NCBI RefSeq assembly: GCF_005490785.1
Contig: NZ_CP027295.1
Span: 2,914,001-2,978,000 of the forward strand
Reading direction: 5' to 3'
DNA length: 64,000 bases
DNA from: Brachybacterium sp. SGAir0954
GTDB lineage: Bacteria; Actinomycetota; Actinomycetes; Actinomycetales; Dermabacteraceae
Shown here piece by piece: positions 44,423-53,669 of the stretch. Numbering within the stretch: position 1 is the stretch's first letter; the number at the start of each line of letters is the position of its first letter. The notes under the pieces are model-generated. The model did no database searches and had not been told where the DNA came from. It saw nothing but the letters and a program-made list of their open reading frames with translations. A program made the position numbers and the translations under genes.

Positions 44423-46024
44423 ATGGAAGCATTGGTGCCGATCATCGGCATCGCAGCCGTCGTGATCGTCGTGCTGCTCATCCTGCTGCTCGTGCTGCTG
44501 CGCAGCTACCGCATCGCCGCGCCGAACGAGGCGCTCATCATCACCGGCCGCGGCGCGAAGGCCACCCCCACCGGGGACATCGACCTCGAGTCCGGCGGCG
44601 CCCGCGTCGTCATCGGCGGCCGCGCGATCGTGCGCCCCATCGTCGACCGCGCCTTCGTGCTGAGCCTCAGCTCGCGCCAGATCCCCGTCGAGGTCGAGGG
44701 ATACTCGATGAACGGCATCTTCCTGCGCCTGCGGGGCGTCGCGCAGGTGAAGGTCGGCGGCAACGTGGACGACGTCCGCAAGGCCTCGCAGCGCTTCCTC
44801 GATCAGCAGCAGCAGATCGACCACTACACCCAGGAGATCCTCTCCGGCACCCTGCGCGCCGTCGTCGGCACCCTGACGGTCGAGCAGATCATCCGCGACC
44901 GCGCCTCCTTCGCGAGCCAGGTGCAGGCCGAGGCCGAGCACTCGATGAACAACCAGGGACTGGTCATCGACACCTTCCAGATCTCCGCGGTCGAGGACGA
45001 CGGCTCCTACCTCCGCGACTGGGGACGGCCCGAGGCCGCGCTCGTCGCCAAGCGCGCCGCGATCGCCGAGTCCGACGCGAACCGTGAGTCCACCCAGGCC
45101 AAGAACCTCAACCTCCAGCAGGAGGCGGAGTCCAAGCAGGCCTTCGACCTGCGCCAGGCGGAGATCAAGGAGCAGACCGACGCCCGCCAGGCCGTGGCCG
45201 ACGCCGCCGGCCCGCTCGCCCGCGCCGCCCAGCAGCAGAAGATCATCGAGCAGGAGGAGCTCATCGCGGTCCGCAACAACGACCTGCGCGAGAAGCAGCT
45301 CGTCGCCGAGGTCCACAAGCCGGCCGAGGCCAAGCGCTATGCCGAGCAGCAGGACGCGGACTCCAAGAAGTACGCACGCATCGCCGACTCCGAGGCGCAG
45401 CTGACCGACGAGCGCAACCGCGCCGAGTCCCGCAAGGTCTCCGCCGACGCGGAGGCCCACGCGATCGAGGCCCGCGGCCGCGCCGAGGCCGAGGTCGAGC
45501 TGCAGCGCCGCTCGAAGGACGCCGAGGCCGTGCGCCTCGAGGGTCAGGCGAGCGCCGACTCCCTGCGCGCCCAGGGCGAGGCCGAGGGCGCATCCATCCG
45601 CGCCAAGGGCGACGCGGAGGCGGAGACCACCCGCGCCCGCGCGGAGGCGTACAAGCAGTTCAACGACGCCGCCGTGCTCGCGCAGGTGCTCGAGGTGCTG
45701 CCGACGGTCGCCGGCGAGCTCGCGAAGCCCTACTCGAACATCGACAAGCTCTCCGTGTTCTCCACGGACGGCGAGGCGAAGATCGGGCAGAACATCTCCG
45801 TGGGCCTCGCGCAGGTGCTCGACATGGTCAGCTCCACCACCGGGATCGACTTCGGCGAGACCCTCCAGCGGGCCTCCGAGGGCGGCCGTGCGGTGCGTGC
45901 CGAGGCGGAGAGCTCCTCCGCCCCGGCTCCTGCCGTGTCCGCCTCGTCCGCCCCGTCGGCACCGGCAGCGGCTCCCGCGGTCCGGCCGGCCCCCTCCGAG
46001 GAGGATGCCCCCGCGGAGGACTGA
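44423..46024 (+). CDS. Flotillin-like SPFH/band 7 membrane scaffold protein
   Basis: A 533-residue protein with one N-terminal helix (about 6-27), an SPFH/PHB domain (about 30-210, PNEALIITGRGAKATPTG) and a long Ala/Glu-rich coiled coil (about 215-430) with AEAE-type repeats. A flotillin C-terminal part follows, ending in a Ser/Ala/Pro tail. Flotillins organise membrane microdomains and associated complexes. GGAGGGGG precedes ATG 44423. No nfeD gene, a common partner of flotillin genes, is adjacent. It is monocistronic, with a terminator downstream. Confidence 0.9.
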   Translation: MEALVPIIGIAAVVIVVLLILLLVLLRSYRIAAPNEALIITGRGAKATPTGDIDLESGGARVVIGGRAIVRPIVDRAFVLSLSSRQIPVEVEGYSMNGIFLRLRGVAQVKVGGNVDDVRKASQRFLDQQQQIDHYTQEILSGTLRAVVGTLTVEQIIRDRASFASQVQAEAEHSMNNQGLVIDTFQISAVEDDGSYLRDWGRPEAALVAKRAAIAESDANRESTQAKNLNLQQEAESKQAFDLRQAEIKEQTDARQAVADAAGPLARAAQQQKIIEQEELIAVRNNDLREKQLVAEVHKPAEAKRYAEQQDADSKKYARIADSEAQLTDERNRAESRKVSADAEAHAIEARGRAEAEVELQRRSKDAEAVRLEGQASADSLRAQGEAEGASIRAKGDAEAETTRARAEAYKQFNDAAVLAQVLEVLPTVAGELAKPYSNIDKLSVFSTDGEAKIGQNISVGLAQVLDMVSSTTGIDFGETLQRASEGGRAVRAEAESSSAPAPAVSASSAPSAPAAAPAVRPAPSEEDAPAED

Positions 46025-46035
46025 CCTCCCCACCG

Positions 46036-46081
46036 CACGGCGCGCCCCGGTCCCTCCTGCGAGGTGCCGGGGCGCGCCGTG
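46036..46081. terminator. Bidirectional terminator after the flotillin gene
   Basis: CACGGCGCGCCCCGG pairs with CCGGGGCGCGCCGTG across a 16-base loop, between convergent genes. Confidence 0.85.
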
Positions 46082-46096
46082 TTCCCGGTCGTCCGA

Positions 46097-47308
46097 TCAG
46101 GAGCGATCGGCTCCCGGTCGCTCCGCGTCGCCGATCTCGCCCAGCAGCGCCTTCGCGTAGGAGGACTGCACGGATTCCTCGTCCGAGGGGTGGTACATGC
46201 CCGCGCGCACATCGCGGGAGAGCCGCTCGAGCTCGCTGCGGCGGAAGAAATGCGCGCCGCCGCTCGCGCGCAGCACCTCGTCCACGGCAGCGATCGCGGC
46301 CTCGGTGGAGCGGGACTTCACGCCGGAGAGCTGCAGGAACCAGCGCGGGCCGTGGTCGGTGGTCCCCGCGCCCCGCTCCCCCGTGCCGAGCGCGTCGAGA
46401 TCCGCGGCGAGCTTCTCGATCTGGAGCACGGAGCCGTCCAGGGCGATCGCCGCGCGTGCGAGGCGCCGGCGCACGTCCGGGTCGTCGGCGTGGAGGATCC
46501 CGCGGGTCACGCTGCGGCGGGTCGTCGCGACCCCCGCGCCGAGCTCGACGGCCCGCTCAGCGAGGCCCGTGTACACCGCGGCCAGCAGCAGCTCGAAGGC
46601 GCCGAAGATCCCCATGACGAAGGGGTCCCCGTGGGGGCCGACGGGGGTCTGCGTGAGCACGCGGTCGGCGCTCAGCGGCGCCTCGTGCAGGCGCGTCGTG
46701 CGGGACTGGGAGGCGCGCATGCCGTGGGTGTCCCAGTCCTCGAGCACCTCGACGGCGTCCGTGCGCTCGAGGACGCCGAGCACGAGCCGCGGGTCGCTCT
46801 CCGAGGTCTCGGCGATCCGCCCGTGGACCACGAGCCGGTCCCAGACCGGGGCGAGGGACGTGAAGATCTTGGTGCCGGTGAGGCGGAAGCCGCCCTCGCC
46901 GTCCGGCACGGCATGGGTCGAGGAGTCGAAGAGCATCGCCTCGTTGCCGGCCTCGGAGATCCCGAAGGCGTGCAGCTCCCCCGCCGCGGCCTCCTCGAGC
47001 ACCGTGCGCACCGCGGTGACACCCAGCCGGTGGGCGTGCAGCGCGGCGCCGGTGACGACGAGGTGCATGTTCATGGCGAGGGCGGTGGCCGGGGCGGCCT
47101 GCGCGAGCCGGCGCTGCACGCGGGTCGCCCCGAGCAGGCTCGCGCCGAGCCCGCCGAGCTCCTCCGGCACGAGCAGGCGCAGGTAGCCGCGCTCGCGGAG
47201 GTCCGCGAGGTCCTGCTCGGGGAAGGTGTTCTCCCGGTCGTGCACGACGGCACGCTCGCGGATCGTGGCCAGCAGGGCATCAGGCAGCAGATCGGTCTCG
47301 AGGCTCAT
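46097..47308 (-). CDS. Acyl-CoA dehydrogenase family flavoprotein
   Basis: A 403-residue protein of the acyl-CoA dehydrogenase fold. The N-terminal helical domain shows LRERGYLRLLVPEELGGLGA. The middle beta domain shows FGISEAGNEAMLFDSS and GFRLTGTKIFTSLAPVWD. The C-terminal helical domain follows. The pattern is closer to the flavin-dependent monooxygenase/desulfurization (DszC-like) branch than to fatty-acid dehydrogenases, and substrate is unknown. ATG 47308 is six bases after TACGGT, a leaderless pattern. Confidence 0.82.
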   Translation of the reverse strand: MSLETDLLPDALLATIRERAVVHDRENTFPEQDLADLRERGYLRLLVPEELGGLGASLLGATRVQRRLAQAAPATALAMNMHLVVTGAALHAHRLGVTAVRTVLEEAAAGELHAFGISEAGNEAMLFDSSTHAVPDGEGGFRLTGTKIFTSLAPVWDRLVVHGRIAETSESDPRLVLGVLERTDAVEVLEDWDTHGMRASQSRTTRLHEAPLSADRVLTQTPVGPHGDPFVMGIFGAFELLLAAVYTGLAERAVELGAGVATTRRSVTRGILHADDPDVRRRLARAAIALDGSVLQIEKLAADLDALGTGERGAGTTDHGPRWFLQLSGVKSRSTEAAIAAVDEVLRASGGAHFFRRSELERLSRDVRAGMYHPSDEESVQSSYAKALLGEIGDAERPGADRS

Positions 47309-47314
47309 GGTCCT

Positions 47315-47320
47315 ACCGTA
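47315..47320 (-). promoter_or_regulatory. Leaderless promoter of the acyl-CoA dehydrogenase-like gene
   Basis: TACGGT on the minus strand is six bases before ATG 47308. Confidence 0.45.
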
Positions 47321-47325
47321 GGCCG

Positions 47326-47357
47326 ACGGGCCCCGCACCGGCGCGCTCCGGGGCCGT
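47326..47357 (-). terminator. Hairpin downstream of the EEP gene
   Basis: ACGGGCCCCG and CGGGGCCGT form a stem with one bulged G. It sits just before the next gene's -10. Confidence 0.5.
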
Positions 47358-47401
47358 TCTTCCTGCAGGTCACCCCCGCCTCCCACGGGTCCCCGCGCGG
47401 C

Positions 47402-48232
47402 TCAGCCGAGGTCGAGGTGGGCGACGATGAGGCGGTGGTCGGAGGCCGTGCTCCTCACCACGCGCAGCTCCCGGGCCCGGACGGGGCCGCGCAGCCAGAT
47501 CGCGTCGAGCCGTCGCACCGGGAGGCGCACCGGCCAGGTCGCCCGCACGGGCCCGTGCGGGACCACCGCGCGCGCGAGGGACAGGACCCGCGCTGCGCGC
47601 GACGGGGCGCCGCCTGGAGGCGTCCCGTCCGGGGCGCGAGCGACCGTCCCCCGCCTGCGCTGCCGCGCCACCTCGATCGCGGCGTCGCGGAAGCCGCACC
47701 GCCGCAGGCCCCCGAGCTCGGGGGCGGAGGGATCGGCGTTGAGATCCCCCAGGAGCACGACAGGCCCCGCGTCCTCCGCGACGAGGCGCAGGATCTCCCG
47801 CACCTGGACGTCTCGATGGGACCGGTGGTCGTGGTCGAGATGGGTGACGAGCACCCGCACCGGCCCCGCCCCCGGCACCTCCACCCGCGCGTCGAGCACA
47901 CCGCGGGGCTCCCGCAGCGGCCGGGGACCCGGCGCCCCGGGCAGCACATGCATGACCGCCTGCCCGATCGGTGCACGGCTCAGGAGGGCGACCCCGTAGC
48001 CGCCGCCCTCCCCGCGCACGATCGCGGGCCCGAAGCGCACGTGCATGCCGAGCGCCTCGCCCAGCAGCGACGCCTGATCCTGGTCCCGGGAGCGCACGCC
48101 GAAGCGGACGTCGACCTCCTGGAGGGCGACGAGATCCGCACCGGTCGCGGCGATCGCCGCGGCCGTGCGGGTCAGGTCGAGGCGACCGCGGGCGTCCGCA
48201 CCGTGGTGGATGTTGAAGGTCGCGACGCGCAC
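47402..48232 (-). CDS. Endonuclease/exonuclease/phosphatase family protein
   Basis: A 276-residue metal-dependent hydrolase of the EEP (DNase I/AP endonuclease-like) superfamily. Conserved blocks: VATFNIHHG, LVALQEVD, VLVTHLDHD, VLLGDLNADP and the final TASDHRLIVAHLDL. There is no signal peptide. It could act on nucleic acid, a phospholipid or a phosphate ester, and the sequence does not say which. It begins 13 bases after the dnaE stop, so it is probably in the dnaE unit. It starts with GTG. Confidence 0.83.
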   Translation of the reverse strand: MRVATFNIHHGADARGRLDLTRTAAAIAATGADLVALQEVDVRFGVRSRDQDQASLLGEALGMHVRFGPAIVRGEGGGYGVALLSRAPIGQAVMHVLPGAPGPRPLREPRGVLDARVEVPGAGPVRVLVTHLDHDHRSHRDVQVREILRLVAEDAGPVVLLGDLNADPSAPELGGLRRCGFRDAAIEVARQRRRGTVARAPDGTPPGGAPSRAARVLSLARAVVPHGPVRATWPVRLPVRRLDAIWLRGPVRARELRVVRSTASDHRLIVAHLDLG

Positions 48233-48245
48233 GGCGCTGCCCTGG

Positions 48246-51200
48246 TCACATCAGGCAGCCGGGACCCAGCAGCGCTTTCAGCGAGGCGTAGAGCGCGGGC
48301 GAGGGCGTCACCGAGAGCCGCTTGTCCAGCTGCATGAGCGTCGTGCGGCCCGGCTCCTGGAGCCGCAGGTGCACCTCGCTCGAGCCCGGGTTGTCCTCGA
48401 GCACCCCGCGGATGCCCTCGGCGACCTTCGAGGTCGCGCGCATCGCCGGCAGGACGAGCGTGACGGGGCCGTCCGGGCCGGAGCCCACCTCGGGGATCGA
48501 CATCTCCATGACGCGCAGCTCGGGCATGCCCTTGGAGGTGTCCACCCGGCCCTTCATCGACACGACGAGGTCCTCGGCGAGCTCGGAGGCGACGGTCATG
48601 TACGTCGAGGGGAACATGAGACAGTCGATCGCGCCCTCGAGGTCCTCGACGGTGGCGATCGCCCACATGTCGCCCTTCTTGGTGGTCTTGCGCTGCAGGG
48701 TCGTGATGAGCCCCGCGATCGTGACCATCGTGCCGTCCTCGACCGCGCCGTCGTCCGCGAGGGCGCTGATCGCGATCGAGGAGTTCTGCGCGATCACGTG
48801 CTCGAGGCCGTACAGCGGGTGGTCGGAGACGTACAGGCCCAGCATGTTCCGCTCGAAGGCGAGCTTCTCCTTGCGGTCCCACTCGGGCAGCTCGGGGATC
48901 GTGAGGGTCGCGGCGGAGCCGGTGGCCATGCCGTCGTCGGCCCCGCCCCCGCCGAGCATGTCCGCGAAGAGGTCGTACTGGCCCTGGGCCTCCTTGCGCT
49001 TGACGTCGACCACGGAGTCCACGGCGTCCTCGTGGATGAGCACGAGGGAGCGGCGGTTGTGGCCCAGCGAGTCGAAGGCGCCGCCCTTGATGAGCGACTC
49101 GATCGTGCGCTTGTTGCAGACGCTGAGCGGCACCTTGTCGAGGAAGTCGGTGAAGGAGGTGAAGGCGCCCTTCTCCTCTCGGGCCCTGATGATCTCCTCC
49201 ACGACGTTCGCGCCCACGTTGCGGATCGCGGAGAGGCCGAAGCGGATGTCGTCGCCGACGGCGGAGAAGTACAGGTCCGACTCGTTGACGTCGGGCGGCA
49301 GCACCGTGATCCCGCGGTGGCGGCAGTCGCCCAGGTACAGGCCGAGCCGGTCGCGGTTCTCCTGCGTGGAGGTGAGCAGCGCGGCCATGTACTCGGTCGG
49401 GTAGTTCGCCTTGAGGTACCCGGTCCAGTAGGAGACCACGCCGTAGGCGGCGGAGTGGGACTTGTTGAAGGCGTAGTCCGCGAAGGGCAGCAAGGTCTCC
49501 CAGAGCGCGGCGACGGCGGCGTCGGAGTAGCCGTGCTCCTTCATACCGGCCTCGAAGGAGACGTACTGCTTGTCCAGCTCAGCCTTCTTCTTCTTGCCCA
49601 TGGCGCGGCGGAGGATGTCCGCCTCGCCGAGGCTGTAGCCCGCGACCTTCTGCGCGGTCTGCATGACCTGCTCCTGGTAGACGAGCACGCCGTAGGTCTC
49701 GCCGAGGATCTCCGCGAGCGGCTCCTCGAGCTCCGGGTGGATCGGCGTGATCGGCTGCAGGCCGTTCTTGCGCAGCGCATAGTTCGTGTGCGAGCCCATG
49801 CCCATCGGGCCCGGGCGGTAGAGCGCCGAGACGGCGGTGATGTCGCCGAACTTGTCAGGCTTCATCTGCCGCAGCAGGGTGCGCATCCCGCTGCCGTCCA
49901 GCTGGAACACGCCGAGCGTGTCGCCGCGCTGGAGCAGGTCGTAGGTGGCGGGGTCGTCGAAGGGCAGCTGCTCGAGGTCGACGGGCTCCTTGCCGTTGCG
50001 CTCGATGTTCTGCACCGCGTCGGAGAGCACCGTGAGGTTGCGCAGCCCCAGGAAGTCCATCTTCAGCAGGCCGAGCGTCTCGCAGGTCGGGTACTCGAAC
50101 TGGGTGATGATCTGGCCGTCGGAGGGGCGGCGCATCATCGGGATGATGTCGGTGAGGGTGTGGCTGGACATGATGACCGCGCAAGCGTGGACGCCCCAGC
50201 CGCGGGTCAGGCCCTCGACGCCCTTCGCGATCCCGACGACCTTCTGGACGTCCGGGTCCTCGTCGTGGAGGCGGCGGAACTCGGTCGCCTCCGCATAGCG
50301 CTTGTGCTCGGGGTCGAAGATCCCCTTGATCGGGATGTCCTTGCCCATCACGGCCGGCGGCAGCGCCTTCGTGATCCGGTCGCCGACGGCGAAGGGATAG
50401 TCCAGGACGCGGGCGGCGTCCTTGAGGGAGTTCTTCGTCTTCATGACGCCGTAGGTGACGACCTGGGCGACCTTGTCGTCGCCGTACTTCTGCTCGACGT
50501 AGTCGATGACCTCGCCGCGGCGGCGATCATCGAAGTCGACGTCGAAGTCGGGCATGGAGACGCGGTCGGGGTTGAGGAACCGCTCGAAGAGCAGGCCGTG
50601 CTCGATCGGGTCGAGGTCGGTGATGCGCATGGCGTAGGCGACCATCGAGCCGGCGCCCGAGCCTCGGCCCGGTCCCACGCGGATCCCCTGCTCCTTGGCC
50701 CACTTGATGTAGTCGGAGACGACGAGGAAGTAGCCCGGGAAGCCCATCTGGAGGATGATCCCGACCTCGTAGTCCGCGCGCTGCTGGACGTTGTCGGGGA
50801 TGCCGGCGGGGTAGCGGTACTCGAGGCCGTCCTGGACCTGCTTGACGAACCAGGAGTCCTCGTCCTCGCCGCCGGGGGTCGGGAAGTGCGGCATGTAGTT
50901 CGCGCCCTCGGCGGTCGTCGTGAAGGCGACGTCGCACATCTCGGCGATCCGCAGCGTGTTGTCGCACGCCTCGGGGAACTCGCGGAACAGCTCGCGCATC
51001 TGCTGGGCGGACTTCAGGAAGTAGCCGGAGCCGTCGAACTTGAAGCGGTCCGGGTCGGTGAGCTTGGACCCGGAGTTGATGCACAGCAGCACGTCCTGGA
51101 TGGTCGCGTCCTGCTCGGTGACGTAGTGGAGGTCGTTGGTCGCGACGAGCGGGGCACCCACGGCCTTCGACACCTCGAGCAGGCCCTTCGTGACCCGCCG

Positions 51201-51815
51201 TTCGATGTCGAGCCCGTGGTCCATGAGCTCGATGAAGTAGTTCTCCTTGCCGAACATGTCCTGGAACTCGCCGGCGGCCTTGATGGCCTCGTCGACCTGT
51301 CCCAGGCGGAGCCGGGTCTGCACCTCGCCGGAGGGGCAGCCGGAGGTCGCGATGAGGCCCGGCGCGTACTTCGCGAGGATCTCGCGGTCCATGCGCGGCC
51401 ACTTGCCCATCTGGCCGTCGAGGGAGGCGGCGGAGCCCAGGCGGAAGAGGTTGTGCATGCCCTCGGTCGACCTCGACAGCAGGGTCATGTGCGTGTAGGC
51501 GCCGCGCGCGGAGACGTCGTCGCCGGCGAGCTGCTGCTCCTTGGTCCCCCACTGCACGCGCGTGCGGTCGTGCCGGCTGGTCCCGGGCGTCACGTACGCC
51601 TCGACGCCGATGATCGGCTTCACCCCGGCGTTCGTCGCCGCGCGGTAGAACTCGTAGGCGCCGAAGAGGTACCCGTGGTCGGTGATCGCGACCGCGCTCT
51701 GCCCCTGGTGGGCGGCCTCGGCGACGAGCTTGTCGATCTTCGCCGCCCCGTCCAGGAGGGAGTAGTCGGTGTGGACGTGGAGATGGACGAAGTCGTCGTT
51801 ACCCGCGGAAGCCAT
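48246..51815 (-). CDS. dnaE: DNA polymerase III subunit alpha
   Basis: A 1189-residue replicative polymerase, DnaE1 type. The N-terminal PHP domain opens with HLHVHTDYSLLDGAAKID. The polymerase active site is MPDFDVDFDDRRR, preceded by GPGRGSGAGSMVAYA. Helix-hairpin-helix and OB-fold regions follow. The beta-clamp-binding region is expected near QGQYDLF. No intein is present, and length is normal. ATG 51815 is seven bases after TACGCT, which favours it over ATG 51833. It lies in the actinobacterial order lspA-rluA-(unknown)-dnaE. Confidence 0.96.
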   Translation of the reverse strand: MASAGNDDFVHLHVHTDYSLLDGAAKIDKLVAEAAHQGQSAVAITDHGYLFGAYEFYRAATNAGVKPIIGVEAYVTPGTSRHDRTRVQWGTKEQQLAGDDVSARGAYTHMTLLSRSTEGMHNLFRLGSAASLDGQMGKWPRMDREILAKYAPGLIATSGCPSGEVQTRLRLGQVDEAIKAAGEFQDMFGKENYFIELMDHGLDIERRVTKGLLEVSKAVGAPLVATNDLHYVTEQDATIQDVLLCINSGSKLTDPDRFKFDGSGYFLKSAQQMRELFREFPEACDNTLRIAEMCDVAFTTTAEGANYMPHFPTPGGEDEDSWFVKQVQDGLEYRYPAGIPDNVQQRADYEVGIILQMGFPGYFLVVSDYIKWAKEQGIRVGPGRGSGAGSMVAYAMRITDLDPIEHGLLFERFLNPDRVSMPDFDVDFDDRRRGEVIDYVEQKYGDDKVAQVVTYGVMKTKNSLKDAARVLDYPFAVGDRITKALPPAVMGKDIPIKGIFDPEHKRYAEATEFRRLHDEDPDVQKVVGIAKGVEGLTRGWGVHACAVIMSSHTLTDIIPMMRRPSDGQIITQFEYPTCETLGLLKMDFLGLRNLTVLSDAVQNIERNGKEPVDLEQLPFDDPATYDLLQRGDTLGVFQLDGSGMRTLLRQMKPDKFGDITAVSALYRPGPMGMGSHTNYALRKNGLQPITPIHPELEEPLAEILGETYGVLVYQEQVMQTAQKVAGYSLGEADILRRAMGKKKKAELDKQYVSFEAGMKEHGYSDAAVAALWETLLPFADYAFNKSHSAAYGVVSYWTGYLKANYPTEYMAALLTSTQENRDRLGLYLGDCRHRGITVLPPDVNESDLYFSAVGDDIRFGLSAIRNVGANVVEEIIRAREEKGAFTSFTDFLDKVPLSVCNKRTIESLIKGGAFDSLGHNRRSLVLIHEDAVDSVVDVKRKEAQGQYDLFADMLGGGGADDGMATGSAATLTIPELPEWDRKEKLAFERNMLGLYVSDHPLYGLEHVIAQNSSIAISALADDGAVEDGTMVTIAGLITTLQRKTTKKGDMWAIATVEDLEGAIDCLMFPSTYMTVASELAEDLVVSMKGRVDTSKGMPELRVMEMSIPEVGSGPDGPVTLVLPAMRATSKVAEGIRGVLEDNPGSSEVHLRLQEPGRTTLMQLDKRLSVTPSPALYASLKALLGPGCLM

Positions 51816-51822
51816 GCGCTCC

Positions 51823-51828
51823 AGCGTA
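51823..51828 (-). promoter_or_regulatory. Leaderless promoter of dnaE
   Basis: TACGCT on the minus strand is seven bases before ATG 51815. The same hexamer precedes the PHP gene at 13014. Confidence 0.5.
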
Positions 51829-51966
51829 GTCATCCCGCGGCCCCGACGTGCCGCGCGACGGGGGTCACGGAGGTCACCCCGGCGGGTCGGGGCGCAGGGG
51901 AATCCCCGGGGCCCGCGGGGCGTTCGGCGGCGGCTCCGGGGGGCGTCCGACGGGCCGGGACAGGGA

Positions 51967-52713
51967 TCAGGCCGGGCGCTCGCCCGGGCCGTCCCCGGTG
52001 CCGTCGCCCTCGGCCTCGCGCTCGCGCAGGCTGTCCGTGAGCAGGGAGTCGACGTACTCGGCGGCCTCCTCGAAGGTGAGGGCGCGACCGTCGCGGCGGG
52101 GCGGCATGCCCTCGACGAAGGCGCCGCCGTGCCAGGCCATGGAGTCGTCCGGGAGGGCGGGGTCGTCGTCCCGCCACAGGTCCAGGGGCACGGCGTGCGC
52201 GGCGAGGTCCCGGGCGAGGGCGTCCGCCCGGTCGGGGCTGCCGGCGCGGGTGAACACGTCCACGAGCAGCGACTGCGCCGCCCAGGCGACGGCGTCGTCC
52301 TCCGGGGGCCGGGCGAACTCGGCCACCATCGCCGCGAAGCTCGCGGCGAGCTCCTCGTCGCCGTCCTCGTGATGGTCCTTCGCGACGCGCAGGGCGATCT
52401 GCGGCACGAGGTCCGTGACCTCCCACAGCACGCCGGCGCCGATGAGGCTCATGCCCATCCCGGTCGGGAAGTCCGGATGGGCGGCGATGGCGGTGTCCGG
52501 CACGCGGCCCGCCCGGCGGTCGTCGTCCGCGGCGAGGTGGGCGCGGCTCGCGGCGAGCACCGCCTCACGCGTGCGGTCCTCGTCGCGGAGCGCGAGCTCC
52601 GCCTCCTCAGGGTCCAGGCCCAGCACACCGGCCACCCGGGACCAGGGGAACGCCGCCCGCTCGAGGGCGCGGTCGCGGGAGGGGCGCTGCGGGTTCTCGC
52701 TCGCGGGGCTCAT
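51967..52713 (-). CDS. Unrecognised soluble protein
   Basis: A 248-residue acidic, mainly helical protein with no signal peptide or membrane segment. It opens RALERAAFPWSRVAGVLGLD, has a middle DFPTGMGMSLIGAGVLWEV and ends in an acidic tail. I do not recognise a domain. It lies between dnaE and rluA, 26 bases after rluA, and has its own apparent leaderless promoter. About 150 bases of GC-rich sequence with no clear feature separate it from dnaE. Confidence 0.6.
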   Translation of the reverse strand: MSPASENPQRPSRDRALERAAFPWSRVAGVLGLDPEEAELALRDEDRTREAVLAASRAHLAADDDRRAGRVPDTAIAAHPDFPTGMGMSLIGAGVLWEVTDLVPQIALRVAKDHHEDGDEELAASFAAMVAEFARPPEDDAVAWAAQSLLVDVFTRAGSPDRADALARDLAAHAVPLDLWRDDDPALPDDSMAWHGGAFVEGMPPRRDGRALTFEEAAEYVDSLLTDSLREREAEGDGTGDGPGERPA

Positions 52714-52719
52714 GGGTCG

Positions 52720-52725
52720 ACCGTA
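52720..52725 (-). promoter_or_regulatory. Leaderless promoter of the unrecognised gene
   Basis: TACGGT on the minus strand is six bases before ATG 52713. Confidence 0.45.
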
Positions 52726-52739
52726 TCCGGCCGGGCGGC

Positions 52740-53669
52740 TCAGGCGTCGCGCAGGGCGTCGAGCGCGTGCTGGAGATCGCTCGGGTACTGCGAGGAGAAG
52801 GTGACCTGCTCCCGGGAGACGGGGTGCACGAAGGTCAGCTCCATGGCGTGCAGCCACTGCCGCCGCAGGCCCACCCGCTCGGCGAGCGTCGGATCGGCGC
52901 CGTAGAGCGGGTCCCCCACGAGCGGGTGGTGCAGGGCGGCCATGTGCACGCGGATCTGGTGCGTGCGGCCGGTCTCGAGCTTCACCCGCAGCAGCGTCGC
53001 GCCGGAGAGCTCCTCGAGCGTCGAGTAGTGGGTGACCGAGTGCTTGCCGTCCTGGCGCACCGCGAACTTGTAGTCGTGGTGCGGGGAGCGCCCGATCGGC
53101 GCCTCGATCGTGCCCGCGCCGCGATCCGGGCGGCCCTGGCAGACCGCGTGGTAGACCTTGCCGACCTCACGGGCCCGGAAGGCGTCCTTGAGCGTCGTGT
53201 AGGCGCGCTCGGTGCGGGCGACGACCATGAGGCCGCTCGTGCCCACGTCGAGGCGGCTGACGATCCCCTGGCGCTCCCCGTCGCCGCTCGTGCGGATGGA
53301 GACGCCGGCGGCGGCGAGGTGCCCCAGCACGGTGGGGCCTGACCAGCCGGCGCTCGGGTGCGCGGCGACGCCCACCGGCTTGTCGACCACGACGAGGTCC
53401 TCGTCCTGGTGGACGAGGCTCATGCCGGGGGCGATCTGCGGGCGCACCGCGACGGCGGGCGCCTCGTCCGGCAGGTGCACGAAGAGCATCATGCCGGGCT
53501 CGAGGCGCACGGAGCGCGAGGCGACGGCGCTGCCGTCGATCTCCACGTGGCCGGCGTCGATGAGATCCGCGGCGCGGGTGCGGGAGAGCCCCAGCATCCG
53601 GGAGAGCCCCGCGTCCACGCGGTCGCCGGCGAGACCGTCCGGGACCATGAGTGTGCGCTCGCTGCTCAC
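52740..53669 (-). CDS. RluA family pseudouridine synthase
   Basis: A 309-residue RluD-like enzyme that isomerises uridines in rRNA. An S4 RNA-binding domain (about 15-75, SRMLGLSRTRAADLIDAGHV) precedes the catalytic domain with VSRLDVGTSGLMVV (catalytic Asp) and LETGRTHQIRVHMA. GTG 53669 overlaps the lspA stop as GTGA. The same lspA-rluA pair is common in bacteria, including mycobacteria (Rv1539-Rv1540). Confidence 0.92.
   Translation of the reverse strand: MSSERTLMVPDGLAGDRVDAGLSRMLGLSRTRAADLIDAGHVEIDGSAVASRSVRLEPGMMLFVHLPDEAPAVAVRPQIAPGMSLVHQDEDLVVVDKPVGVAAHPSAGWSGPTVLGHLAAAGVSIRTSGDGERQGIVSRLDVGTSGLMVVARTERAYTTLKDAFRAREVGKVYHAVCQGRPDRGAGTIEAPIGRSPHHDYKFAVRQDGKHSVTHYSTLEELSGATLLRVKLETGRTHQIRVHMAALHHPLVGDPLYGADPTLAERVGLRRQWLHAMELTFVHPVSREQVTFSSQYPSDLQHALDALRDA

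Noticed and set aside
48246-51815. Intein in dnaE
   Set aside because: Length and the continuous polymerase motifs show no insertion.
48165-52040. A plus-strand open frame of about 1290 codons opposite dnaE
   Set aside because: Antisense shadow with no recognisable domain. dnaE is complete on the other strand.
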